Shown: in pieces, positions 25,120-36,030 of the stretch | Position numbering within the stretch: position 1 is the stretch's first letter | Layout of the letters: each line of letters starts with the position of its first letter | Assembly (NCBI GenBank): GCA_905178155.1 | Contig: CAJINV010000020.1 | Coordinates: forward strand, 1 to 64,000 | Length of the DNA: 64,000 bases | From: Amoebophrya sp. A120 | Taxonomy: Eukaryota > Sar > Dinophyceae > Syndiniales > Amoebophryaceae | Reading direction: 5' to 3' | Notes under the pieces: model-generated | What the model saw: only the letters and a program-made list of their open reading frames with translations | Told to the model about the DNA's origin: nothing | The model's database searches: none | Program-made: the position numbers and the translations under genes

Positions 25120-26135
25120 CATCCGGCTGCGGCCTTGCACGGGAACAAAAGGTAGACACATCCGCGCCGCATTGGGTCTGCCAGCCAACCAAGGAAGGGC
25201 TGGCGCCCCACCAGACGGACCTCCAAGCGCCACCGGCGCACGGGCATGGGGCTGGCAGATGCACATGTCACTGAGCGGGCGGGCCCAGGGGGTTACGGCC
25301 CGGCCAACGCCCTACGGAGCGCCACCGCCGCTGCTGGGGCGGGGGGCGCTCTGGGAAGCGGGCGGGCCCACAACGGCGCCCCCCGGGCATCCTCGCGCGC
25401 CAGCCCTCCTCGGCGGGCCGGGATGGCGGGCGCGGCGGGCCCATGACATTAGGCCGCGGGGTGGGGCGGCCTTTGTCATGGTCTGAGCTGTTTAAGCAAG
25501 GGGCTGCGAGTAGGTGACTCCCGGCGTAGCGCTTCACGCGATGCACACCTCTCACCAGGCTGGTTCCTTCTTCCGCGTCCGCGCATCAATTCAAAGCCGC
25601 GCAGCGACGCTATGGCAGCCCGCTTCGAACCCCCATGGGACCCCGACCAAGATTATCTTCGCGCAAGACTCGGGGTAGTGGTCCGCGCCACCCAGCATGA
25701 TTTAGCACAGATTCAGAAATTCTCCAGCTCAGACAAAAAATAGCCCGAATCGATGAAGAAGTAGAAGACTATCTACGAGCGGCAGCTAAAAAGCCATTTA
25801 GTGGCCACTCGTGGTCTATAGTACTTGTTTTCGGGTTTGGAAAACGAAAAATAGAGTTGCGCTGGTATGAATTCCAATAAACGCGAAGAGCGCTTTTCGC
25901 GATTCTGTACCTGTCACACGCTCGAAATGCACCAAAACACTCAGATTTGACTCTCACACTCCGGCACCCTCGCAACATCACCATCAGTTGGTCTTCGAGG
26001 CCGACAGTTCTTGATCCGCTCGGTGTGGGTAGATGAAACAAAGTATATGGACACGTTCGACGCAGTACTACGTACGTCACTGTGAAGAACACGGACCCAA
26101 ATTGCAGCATTGCACTAGTACTTGTCACGCGCCGC
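25120..26135. repeat. Long direct repeat, right copy
   Basis: Partner of 21110-22205, in the same orientation. It continues past GGTAGATGAAACAAAG into ATATGGACACG in both copies. Confidence 0.75.
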
Positions 26136-26899
26136 GCGGTTTTCTTCGACATTGCATTTGCACTCCCGAAGTGTGGACCACATCATTGCTAGACAATTAC
26201 TTTCTTTTCCATTTCCAGTGATAAGTATCTTCATTCTTTGGAACAAAGTTGTTCTTGCGCTGGGGTTTCGTTTTGCATGTGCTAGTTCTTCTGTATTTTC
26301 AAACAGTCGTACATATTCTGTCTGCTTCTCCGTTCGCTAAATGAAATAACCACTCAATTTAGAGTAGAGCAGCATGATCTACCATTTTTTCCATGGTTTG
26401 GTGAAGTGTTCTCTAAAAATCGCAGGTCAGTCGTGAAAAGGATTTTGATTTGTATTTGAAAAAGTAGTCATTGGTATAATTTATCAGATTTGGCAGGTTC
26501 TTCACAATGAGGAGATGGATGAGCTTTATTCTCAGGAGGTGTCTATCGATGCAAGAGCTCATCGTGGCGCAGCCTCGTAACGCTAACGCACCAAGCATGT
26601 CCTTGAATTGTTGTTGTTCATTTACATTTTTTTGTTTCATTTATCATTTAGCTGTCGCAAGAATGCCCAGCAACGAGTACTTATCCATCCGACCAGACCA
26701 CTGATAGACAGACCGTACAACTGGAAGAACGATGCGGCTATCGCAGGAACGAGCCTACGAACGAGATGGTGCTCCATCAGCGCGTCCTGGTGTCCAACCA
26801 AGTTTTTTTTTCACAGTTCTTTCACCGTGCAGGAACTTTGGTTGTATCTATGTCTCTCAGTATCATCTACATCTTCTCCGTGAACAACAAGGTCGTCCC

Positions 26900-28215
26900 T
26901 CACACCGACACCTCCACCTGTGCCAGACTGCGGTGCCCGCGCGCGTTTCTCGGAATGGCCTTGGCCTTCGGTTGTGGACTGTGGGACCGGCTTCGCTGGT
27001 TCTTCGGCGTGCTCGAGGCGGAACCGCTGGACGAGCTACTACTGGCGGATGACGTCCCTTGTTGACTCTGGTACTCCTTCACCGGACTGCTTATGCAGAA
27101 ATGCAAATGGTGCGACACCAATACGGTTTGTGGCCAGGGAATCGTAAAAATCGAGTGAGAAAGACCAAGTAAAAGAAGTCAAAATGCAAGGAACAATTAT
27201 GCGCCCCTTCACATGCAGGTAGTTGAGTGATGGAGTCATGATGTGTTTCTTTCTTCACTTGTAAAGTATGTCTACTTGGTGATCATGAACTGGATTTTTT
27301 ATTCATGTTTTCTAAATCACATCAATAAACGTCTCTTACTTCCCTAACCTCCGGCCTGCGTCGAAAGTTGCATATCGTACTGCTGGACCTGGACCGGCTG
27401 GGACTACTCGGCACATCCGGGTGATGCTGCGCAACATATCACGGGTGAAAAAAAAACGTGCTTAAAAATCATCGTAAAGTTGTACTATGCAAATCCAAAT
27501 TCCTCTTACCAGCTACCCGAGTGCGAGTACTTACCGTACCCGCCCCAGCCCGAACATCACAAACTAACAACGAGAAAACTAACAATCTGTTTCGTCGTAC
27601 GACTACGTACGCTCCACACATCGTGCAAGAAACGCGCATACATCGTTGAGGGGCGGAATCGAAGGAGCTGCTCTCGCGTACCTACCGTACCTACTTATAT
27701 ATCAATCTATAGATGCCGCGTCGTATTTATGCTGCTTCTGCTTTGTCTTATTCTTCTACCGGGCCGTCTGCCAAGCAGGTAGTTAAGTTGTAGGCGGAAT
27801 CGCACGGCGGCCGTCTACGCTAGCAATATTTATACGCACGTATATTTTTTCTGCGCGATACGAATGCAGTGGGCTCGATGTCCAGCTCTCCGCGCCGCGG
27901 TCGCTGGCTTCTATACCCTGCTCAGGTCTTGCCATCTCGATACTAGATTGCGAAACAATCATCTTGTGTTGCATCAAGGACGACATCGTGGCAGAACTTG
28001 TATTATGCGAAGGATATACTGCGGAACGAGGAGCCGCAGTGCCTGTCTGTGTCTGTTCGTTGCAATACAAATTCATTTACATTTTCACGCGCAGCTATAC
28101 AAATTATTGTATCAGCAGTTTTTGAGACTGTCAACATGCCTGAGCAAGCCATATTCTCCCAGAACGGATTCCTCGGAAGAGGCAGTGCCAGCAGCTGGGG
28201 GCAGAGCAAAAGGCG
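26900..28215 (-). CDS. Probable 3' exons of a minus-strand gene, unrecognised
   Basis: The last exon, about 27086-26900, follows an acceptor-like GCAG. It encodes about 61 residues rich in Ser, Arg and Pro (SRSHSPQPKAKA) and ends at the TGA at 26900-26902. Two further candidate exons lie upstream: 28060-27790 (Ser/Met/Gln-rich) and about 28215-28130 (acidic). I cannot show that they join, nor whether they continue the exons at 28418-29930. No domain was recognised. The composition suggests a disordered C-terminal region. Confidence 0.35.
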
Positions 28216-28417
28216 ATAGCTATGGTATGGAAAAACTTCTACACGACCCAATAGCCAATTTTTACTAGGACTCCGACAATCCACAACGCACCAGGTCACT
28301 CTCCCTTCAACTGGTTCCTTTGCGCATCACAAACTCAGGATCTTCTCTGTGGGGCGTTCAGATGTAGATGTAGATACACATAAAGTAAGACTAGAGTTAT
28401 ATAATGTTGACACGAAC

Positions 28418-29930
28418 CTGGCTGGTCGTGTGAGAGGATGTGTTTTTCTTTTACACCGGATAACATAATATCCTCATCTTCAGCTTCCTCCATTCGCACG
28501 TCCCCGTCAAGGTCCCGCAAAACGGTAGTATCAACATTATTACCCCGGGAACGCAGCAAGAACGGCGCAGCCCTCGTCACTGCGGCCACATCTTCACGAT
28601 GTGTCGTTGCTTCATCCCGACGTCTCTGCTCGTCCTGTATGAACTGCAAAAGTATCGTGTAAGTATCACGCATTGACTCAGCATTACAAATTCAATTTGT
28701 AATGCGGTTCTGCCTTAAGAAAAAGATTTGTAATGCGTAAACGCAAATCGTACGAGTACGATACTTTTGCACTGCATATCCTGTAAATCCGCTATGAAGT
28801 CTTCCACGTGCTGTGAGTCCATCGGCTGCGTTGCATCTTCGTCCTCCTGCTGCCCGACAGAAAAATCATGATCTCCGCCGGCAGTCGATAGGTGGTGATC
28901 GGACAACGGCGCCGGGGGCGGCATGATGTTGATCTCCACGTCTCCCTGCTCGCCGTCCTCCGCACTTTCAGGCCAAAATTCGTGCCACAGCGAAGCGTCG
29001 GGGTCGTGTTGGTGTGCATCAGGATTGTTCGCCGTCCCTGGTGAGGCAGTGGTAGAACCGGAGATGGTGGAACTTATCCTGTGCAAAAGTATCGCACTCG
29101 TATAAATGCAAGTCTTGCATTACAAATCTTGTTCCTAAGGCAAATCTACATTACAAATTTCATTTCTCATGCTGAGAAAATTTGTAATGCATTTATACGA
29201 GTACGATACTTTTGCAATGCATAGAACTGGTAGTGCTACTGTGTGGCTGCTGGTCCACGCCTGGTTGATGAGGATGTTCCCCTTGCCCCGTCGTGATGAT
29301 CCGTCCTTGGGCGTCCCTGGGGCGGGCGGGAATCACTTGCGGCTGTTGCTGTCCAGCTGGGGGATGTTGATGTGACAGGGAAGAAAAACAAGTGTCAGTC
29401 TACTGTATGTTCTATTTATATGTTCTCAGTCGTACTTGTTCTTCGGACGCTCATTCTAAAAATCTTCGAGTCATGCTCGTGCATCAGATTCTGAATCAGT
29501 AGATACAGATAGACATCGAACAAGCAAGTTTTCCTGTATGAAAATCGCAGCACAGACACCCATTTATTTCCACTGTCGTAAACGTTCTTGTTGTTGCTCC
29601 GGTCCGATGCGGCGCCGTTCTTGTTCGCGCTCCTGCTGCATATCGCATGAATAAACTGTTTCACTGTGAACTTGTGATGCAGAAAATGGAACAATGAACA
29701 ATGAAAATGGAGCACAGAGCTATTTGGTTTGCTACACCTGCAAGATACTGGATTTTCAAACGTGTTTTACCTTGGGAAGCGCGCATGACAAATTGTTAGT
29801 GTCGCGTGTATAAAAACATGTAATGCAGATCTTGAAAAATCATCGCAGTGAAACAGATTTTTCGTGGGATACTGCAGCTGCCGATTGTATTCTTCCTCTT
29901 CATCTGATTCTCCACCATACTGGGCAGCCT
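28418..29930 (-). CDS. Acidic, Gln-rich exons joined across introners
   Basis: The exons run about 29930-29872, 29635-29570, about 29370-29224, 29069-28779 and 28632-28418. Removing the introners at 29641, 29075 and 28638 with one TSD each gives continuous frames: RQLQ joins QEREQE, TTS joins STISG, and DLQ joins DEQRRR. The product is rich in Gln, Glu and Asp, with an acidic run before the last donor (CCAG then GTTCGT). The junction between the second and third exons is not resolved. It may be the continuation of the zinc-finger gene upstream. No enzymatic domain was seen. Confidence 0.5.
28638..28778. mobile_element. Introner IE-B
   Basis: Ends are TATGAACTGCAAAAG and CTTTTGCACTGCATA; TSD TCCTG on both sides. 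Length 141 bp. Excision joins two acidic exons in frame. Confidence 0.9.
29075..29223. mobile_element. Introner IE-B
   Basis: Ends are TATCCTGTGCAAAAG and CTTTTGCAATGCATA; TSD GAACT on both sides. Length 149 bp. Excision restores the frame. Confidence 0.92.
29641..29871. mobile_element. Introner IE-L
   Basis: TIRs are TATCGCATG..CTGTTTCACTG and CAGTGAAACAG..GGGATA; TSD CTGCA on both sides. Length 231 bp. Excision fuses two Gln/Glu-rich exons in frame. Confidence 0.88.
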
Positions 29931-30189
29931 CGATTCGGCATCACGGTGAAAAGGAGGTAGCACGTCCTATTCCTAAGTAACACTCACATTTCTTTTTTGA
30001 GATGCATTTGCATTGCAAACTGAAAATCGCAGGGAATAACTCTGTTGAACTAAGTAAGCCTCAGCGGGTTGAAGATGCTGCATCAAAATGCAATGAAATG
30101 TAACATGCGCAACATCTCCAGAGATGTCCCTTTCTCTTTTTCCATTCCCTCGCCGACATTTGGAAATGCATTGCATGAATTGCAATACC

Positions 30190-33100
30190 AAAATGTGGTC
30201 CGGTCGAAGCCGTATGCTAGCCTTCTTGTTCGTCGTATCAGCCAGTCAATGCGCTGGTTCTTTTCTTTTTTCTGCTTGTTGGTTTTTGTTGGCATGTTGT
30301 AGATGCGGTCCAGCTCTTTTCGGAAGCGAGCCTCGCGGTCACGGAACCCAAACATCTCCTGAAAATGATTTATGTTTATTTTTGCATTCAATCATTTAGT
30401 CGTACATAGTCTTCGTTCTTCTATTATCGGTTACACTTACCCAGCACTATAAGTACAACATATTCAAACTCTTTCACTCGCTCCTATGGCCGCCCTACTG
30501 CTGCTAAGCGTGGAGAGCAGGATGTCTGTGGTCCAAAAGCAGACGCAAACTCTATTTGAAGTGCAAGTCCACCATAAGGAAAGTTTCGTACCGCGATGAC
30601 ACCCAGGCCAATATCCTGGTCAAGTCGCTCCGGAAGCTGCATGACCTCCACCAAGTAGCTCTTGATCGGGTATGAAACGGAAAGAAAACTGCGTGCTAGC
30701 AAAACTTCAGCGAGCAAGACAAGACGAGCAGTACAACTGAATCATACCCAAAGAAAATCGTGCCAAAACAAAAAGTAACTACATTCGTACAACCCCCGCT
30801 CAACATTCGGAGCATGATATGAAAGTTCTATTCTTCTTCAAAGCACACGAATAACTCTTCTTCGCAGACTTCCTTCATCTGGCCGCTTGTTCAAGTACTT
30901 ACACACCGCAGTAGTTTTCCTTTTTCGTATCCGTTCGGGCCACTGGACGATCATATCTTCCGCTTTCATGGCCATGGGCTCGTCAAAGGACTGTAATTTG
31001 CGGCGATCGATCTCCGTGAGTTCCGCCGTGCCCTCTTCCGGATACTGCAGCTTTTGCACGTAAACGTTGCGCAGGTGCTTATGCACGTAATCCACTAACT
31101 GATCCGCATCCGGCTCGTCGATGTACTATGACAGTGCACAACCTCCCCTCCCCGACTCATTTTGTACACTTCTATTTCATGAACCGCAATACAAATACCC
31201 GCACATGTGGAGCCTGTGCATGACAAAATCATGATGCGCGTCATGTAGTACTGTTTGGGCTTCCGGAATCTGTCATGCAAACAGTGCCACGAGGCAGTTG
31301 CAGCGCTGGTTCGGATTTCGTTTTCGATTTGGTTTTTTGCAATACAAATAAGGGGACGAGGGGGGAGTTGTGCGCTCCGATACACACTCCTGCTCCTCTA
31401 CGAGCTCTTCCTGAGTCGGATCACTGTGGTCGTCGGAGAAATAAAAGAGCATGAAAATTCTGCCGATATTACAAGCGTTTTCTCGATTGATGAAGAAGCA
31501 ACGCGCCGCACTAGTACAGTACATACGCATCGTGCCTAAAAAACTGCTCGAAGATTCCCAACTTGAAGATCGGTTTTACTCGGAAAAACTAAAGGTCGTG
31601 ATCGGTAAAAAAAACTCAAGAGCGACAGCCCCAACGCAGTGAAAAATACCTGATCAAGAAGCAGTCCCCGCTGGAAGCCGTGGCACTGCAGGTCGAGCCG
31701 GTAGAACTGCTGCTCAGCGTCCGTTTGCGCCGACCCGTGGAGGAACCTGTTCCGTCCGTGCCCGTCTCGTCTTCGCAGTTGGATGCTGTTCCACTGCCCT
31801 TGCTAGTACCGCAGGTCGTATGAAATGCAAAAATGTCTGGGTCTGGAAGAGTCGGGACCGGACTTGTCACGCACATTTTGCATGACCCGTCAGGTCTGTG
31901 ATGCTGGTGCTAGCATGACAGATTTTTTGAGAGCTTCTCGATGCTAGAACGCATGAGAAAAAAAGTGCTGCTCACTCTCCGCGTGCCAAGAACTGACTCC
32001 TCTTGCTGCTTATGCAACACAGATATTTTTAGAATCCGGAGACAGCATTAGAAAGTTGCATTCTTCCAGACCTAGACATTTTTGCACTTGATAGGACGTG
32101 CCGAAGAGCAGCGAGCGCACGCCCTCGTCGCAACACGACATCAGTATCAAAAGAAAAAAGTTCGTCACGATCACTCATGGGCATTTTTGCAATACAAAAT
32201 TGTTTGTCATCCGTAAAAATGCATCACAGCCTAACTTTATTAGGGATTTCCCTAGTGTTTCTGCAATACAAGGAAAGTCTGCGACGCTGAAAAAATTTGT
32301 AATGCAAAGCCTGCAAGTTAGTGACTGTGACAAACTTTTTTCTCTCCATAATCAGGCCGCTAGTTGTACTGGAAGTCTTGCCGGTCAAGCGGCGACTCTT
32401 GCGGGAATTGGACGACGAGCCACCTTGTTGTTGCGATCCGGATTCTTGCGAGGAGGGGAAGTTATCTTCGAGGTCCTGCTCTCCTGACATTTCCGCCGTG
32501 GTCCCGCCCCGCTGGCCTGCTCTACTGCCCTTGGACGACCGAAACGGGCGGAGCGCCGTGTTGGAGACTTGATGTTTCTTGGAGGGATTGTAGGGGAGGT
32601 CTGCAGCAGCGCGAGCCGCGGTGCTGTTTTTCGGCGAGGCGTTGCTTGAAGTGTGGTTGTTGTAGGAACCACTGCCACGAGGACCCCCGCCGCTGCGCGA
32701 GGGAAGATGCTGTAAGTTGTGACCTCGATCTTCTTCCTGCGGCAGTTTCACGCGCCGCAGCTTGGCCGCGCTCTTCGACCACGCCAGAATCTGACTCTTT
32801 TCGGAACCAACTGTGCTACTTCTTGCAGGTCCGGCCTCCTGTATCGCTTTAATATTTGCGGCCGCAGCGGCTTCCGCTGCGAGTTGGGCTAGCCGCCGCC
32901 TTTCCGCCAACTGCCGGGCTCGCTCTGCTCTCCGCTCGGCTCGCTTCTCGCGCTCCTTGTCCACCTCTTCCTCCAACATTTTGCGCACCTTGTCCTCGAG
33001 ATCGTGAAAAAAGAGCCGCGCCCGGAGTGCCACCGTTTGCCGGTGCGCTTCGGTGAGCTCGTCGGGTGAAAAGTGATTGCCAAGCCCTTCGGAATCGCTC

Positions 33101-34805
33101 TCGCGTTGGTGCTTCGCGCACACGTGCGCGGACACATGCTCCACGCGGGGGTCCGTGGTGCCCTTCCAGTCGCACAGAGCGCAAAATTTGTTCATGCAGT
33201 GGATGTTCGTGCACGTCAGACTCGCGCACGCCTGCGGAAGCGAGTCTCGGACCTAGAGGACGGGGGATAGGAAAAGTTTCAATGGTACTCGGCGAGATGA
33301 GTTCTACGTAAAGGATCAATTTCAATGAAGAACAAGAAGGCAAAAGCATGAATGCATTCTGAAGATCATACACAAAGACAACAACAATCTCCCGCACATC
33401 AACTCGGTCGCAATACAACTGTTGTGGTCACCGACACCGAGCAGTGTTTTGAATTTTTTACCCTGTTGGAAACAACAATCAACAAGTTCAAATCGTAGTA
33501 CTACAGGTAGTACTCTACATCAAGTCGTACTCGTACCTGCAAACACCTCGGGCAGCGGGCTTCCGTCAATCCCACGAGCTGCTCCTCAAACGTGTCCCGA
33601 ATCCGGTCGGTGACGCACTTCGCCTCAAGCTGCTTTTTCTTGTTTTCCTTCTCCTTCTCCACGGACTCCCGTCCGTCCACAAATTTCTGCAGCACCGTCC
33701 CCACCTGCCGTCCCGCGACGCCCGCATTCTCGAGGAACGCGGGGGAAATCTGGAAGCGGCAAAGCTGGTCGAAGGTCTTCCCCTTCGAACCGTGGCCACA
33801 GGGGCAAAGAATGGAGCCGAAGAGCTGCGGCTTGGATTTTTTACTCGTAGTTGTACCGGCGTTCACAAGTATTTTGCTCTTCTCACTAATATCGGTCGTT
33901 TCTGAAGCATGGCGCGTTTGCGAGCTTGTCCTCCCGGAAGACCTTCTATGCCGCTCACCGACCACGGGTGGAGGGGGAGGGGGCGGCACTACCATTCCGT
34001 CGTCCAAGGTCGTGGAACCCGAGCCTTGTAACCCGCCAACTATAACCGCCGGAGCTGTAATCGCCTGGGCGTCCACCACGTGCGTGGCGCAGAGCTCGTC
34101 CGCCTTGGCCAGCGTGCACCACCCGTGCGCAATGCAGTCGGTGCAGATCGCGTGGCCCTCGTTGCACACCAGTCCGCTGTATTCGTCTTCCCCCTCCACG
34201 AGCTCCGCGTCGACGTCGCAGGCTTTACACGCGAAGCACGTCTTCGTGCCGGAAGATGCGGCCGCCGCAGCCGCTGCGGTCACGGTCGCGGAGGGGCCTC
34301 TAGCAGCTGCGGAGGAAGACGAGGACGTGCTTGCTGTGGTCGTGGAGGAGCTACTAGCAGAAGCTGCAGCTCCACGTGGTGCACCGGAAGATGACCCTCC
34401 TGGCCGGGCGGCGGAAAGCAGGAGTTTTGTACCGGTAGCTACTTCGAGGAACAAGGCAGTGGACAGAAAGAAGCTGGAAGTTCTCGACGTTGCGAGCTGC
34501 ACAAAAGAGCTTCGATTTCTGGCCAAGAACCTTCTTCTCGACGTAGATGTGGAACAAGAACTGCCGGAGGTTGAATTATCTCGTCCAGGACCTCCGCAGT
34601 AGAGCGTTCTTCTCCTTGATTTGACGTTGCAATTACTTCGCGACGCAGCGGACGCGGTGGCGACGCGGAGAGCCCCATTCGACACATGGACATGATGTTC
34701 TTGTGTAGCAGGGTTTAATGGCGCAGTACCTCCATTATTGTGGTTCGTTAATTTGATTTCGTTTTTCTCGAAACCAAGGTGTATAACTTCGGCGCCCATT
34801 TTCAT
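30190..34805 (-). CDS. Zinc-finger protein with RING/IBR-like cysteine clusters
   Basis: Exon 1 is 34805-33537, starting at the first ATG in frame (a second ATG lies two codons on). It has a Ser/Ala-rich N-terminus and then a cluster CFACKACD..CNEGHAICTDC. After a GT-AG intron (33536-33255), exon 2 continues ARCPRCLQ-VRDSLPQACASL with C..C spacing ending FCALC. The CP.C...C..C...FC..C pattern resembles an IBR/RING half-domain of RBR ubiquitin ligases. A long charged coiled coil follows (EKRAERRAERARQ). Introners at 32145, 31819 and 31127 and a GT-AG intron at 31460-31649 interrupt the rest. Candidate exons continue to about 30720-30597 and 30361-30190. A role as an E3 ligase is an inference; other zinc-binding roles remain possible, and the 3' end is unresolved. 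Confidence 0.6.
31127..31382. mobile_element. Introner IE-D
   Basis: Ends are TATGACAGTGCACAAC and GTTGTGCGCTCCGATA. The expected TSD positions read TGTAC and CACAC, so the TSD has decayed. Removing 261 bp (element plus 5) keeps the frame (EEQECVDEPDAD). Length 256 bp. Confidence 0.82.
31819..32093. mobile_element. Introner IE-A
   Basis: TIRs contain ATGTCTGGGTCTGG and CCAGACCTAGACAT. The TSD is imperfect (GGTCG and GGACG). Length 275 bp. Excision gives a continuous frame (LLFGTS-CGTSKG). Confidence 0.88.
32145..32350. mobile_element. Introner IE-C
   Basis: Ends are TATCAAAAG..AAAAAAGTTCGTCAC and GTGACAAACTTTTTT..CCATA; TSD ATCAG on both sides. Length 206 bp. Excision gives TTSGLMSCCDEG in frame. 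Confidence 0.9.
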
Positions 34806-35300
34806 GCCGGTTGCTGTGCAACACACAGTGCTGATTTCTTCAGACAATGGTCCGAAAGAAGAGCCGCTGCTTCGTCCCAACTCGATGATGGATTTCGGTA
34901 TCAAGGACCGCCTGTCCCTTCGGTCGTGGTGTTGGTGGTTGTAATTGTCGTGGTTTCTTTCTTTATTTCGTTTCCATTTCTACCGGGCGCTTTGAATATT
35001 TTCGTGTCGCTTATTTTCACAGACGCGGTTAGTACTCTACCGGGTGCGAAGATCAGCGTGTCGCGGTCGGGTGAAAGAATTTCCTCACCGATTCATTGAA
35101 ATCACTAATGCAGCAAAATTTCTTTTTTGCACAGAGGTTGTATCAAAACAGTGTATCGAAACGCACAGGAAACGCGAGATTATCAACATGCAGCAGTTCG
35201 TTGTAGTTGTTTGTACACAGCGGATGCAGGAGCGAAAAACAAATCGAAATCATGGAAAAAGCAGCTAATATTGCAGCGAAGAATTGCAAAGCCAACGGAC
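34806..35300. other. 5' flank of zinc-finger gene, no gene seen
   Basis: Mixed-composition DNA upstream of the minus-strand start. The exon 1 frame stays open to about 34904 without an ATG. No promoter motif was recognised. Confidence 0.4.
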
Positions 35301-35359
35301 GCGGCACCTACTAATTTTTTTCCAAAAATAATAGGATCGGACGTTGGTGTATGAGGATA

Positions 35360-35690
35360 ACTTGGCGCAGAACTTGGCCCAGAACTTGTCGCCCAACTCG
35401 TGTGTCCCAGAACTTGTCTCAGAACTTGTCTCGGAACTTGTTCAGGAACTTGCCAAGCCGGTTTTCGTGGGCCGGAAAAAAGAAGGGGAAAAAACGGCCG
35501 TGCCGTCGTGCTACGGGACAAAAAGGTTGGCCAAAAAAGGGCACGAAATCAAGTTCCTGGCAAGTTCCTGGCAAGTTCTGAGACAAGTTCTGGAACAAGT
35601 TCTGAGACAAGTTCTGAGACAAGTTCTGGAACAAGTTCTGGAACAAGTTCTGGAACAAGTTCTGGATCAAGTTCTGGCGCATGAGAGCCG
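35360..35690. repeat. Inverted array of short AGAACTTG repeats
   Basis: At 35360-35450 the motif CAGAACTTGTC is repeated with variation. At 35550-35680 its complement, GACAAGTTCTG, is repeated about ten times. The two arrays could pair as a long imperfect stem. Confidence 0.85.
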
Positions 35691-35996
35691 TTGCCGGCTT
35701 TCTTGGGTAATAGAGCCCCAGGACGCAACCACGGCGCCTCATCTACAACCGCCCAAACCGAGCTGGGCAGCTGGAAGCTACCCTACTCCGGTGGCCCTCT
35801 GGCACGCCTGTGAAGTCGTTAGCCACCCTGTCCGGCCTTCACTCCCGGGCCTAGCACACTGCGCCCGAAGCTGCGAAAACGACCAAACGTCGCATCTCCG
35901 TCGTGGCTAACTTTACTCACGATGGCTCCATCGGCAGTCCAAAAGCAGGACTCTGTACCCTGGTTAGGCCGGCAAGCAACAAGGCAAACAAGCAGA

Positions 35997-36030
35997 GCGC
36001 CATCGTGTAACGTACGTTACACGATGGCGC
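35997..36030. repeat. Perfect 34-bp palindrome
   Basis: Arms start GCGCCATCGTGTAACGT and meet without a loop. A CGATGGC segment also appears about 75 bp upstream. Confidence 0.9.

Larger units (their letters stand above)
20661..26500. other. Repeat-rich region without a convincing gene
   Basis: The region holds nested direct and inverted repeats (listed separately) and GC-rich open frames on both strands with no recognisable domain. The frames in the two long direct repeats share a short conserved translation (FHLPTPSG..TVGLEDQL, minus strand). This hints at a coding relic of a repeated element. Confidence 0.6.

Noticed and set aside
21110-26135. LTR retrotransposon
   Set aside because: The long direct repeats suggest it, but I see no reverse transcriptase, integrase, primer-binding site or clear TG..CA ends.
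31680-31800. Alternative reading frame (GQWNSIQLRRRDG) as the coding frame
   Set aside because: It looked protein-like, but excising the flanking introner with one TSD puts the other, Ser/Thr/Gly-rich frame in register with the upstream exons.
33592-34602. 336-codon plus-strand open frame
   Set aside because: It is antisense to exon 1 of the zinc-finger gene, whose minus-strand cysteine clusters are convincing.
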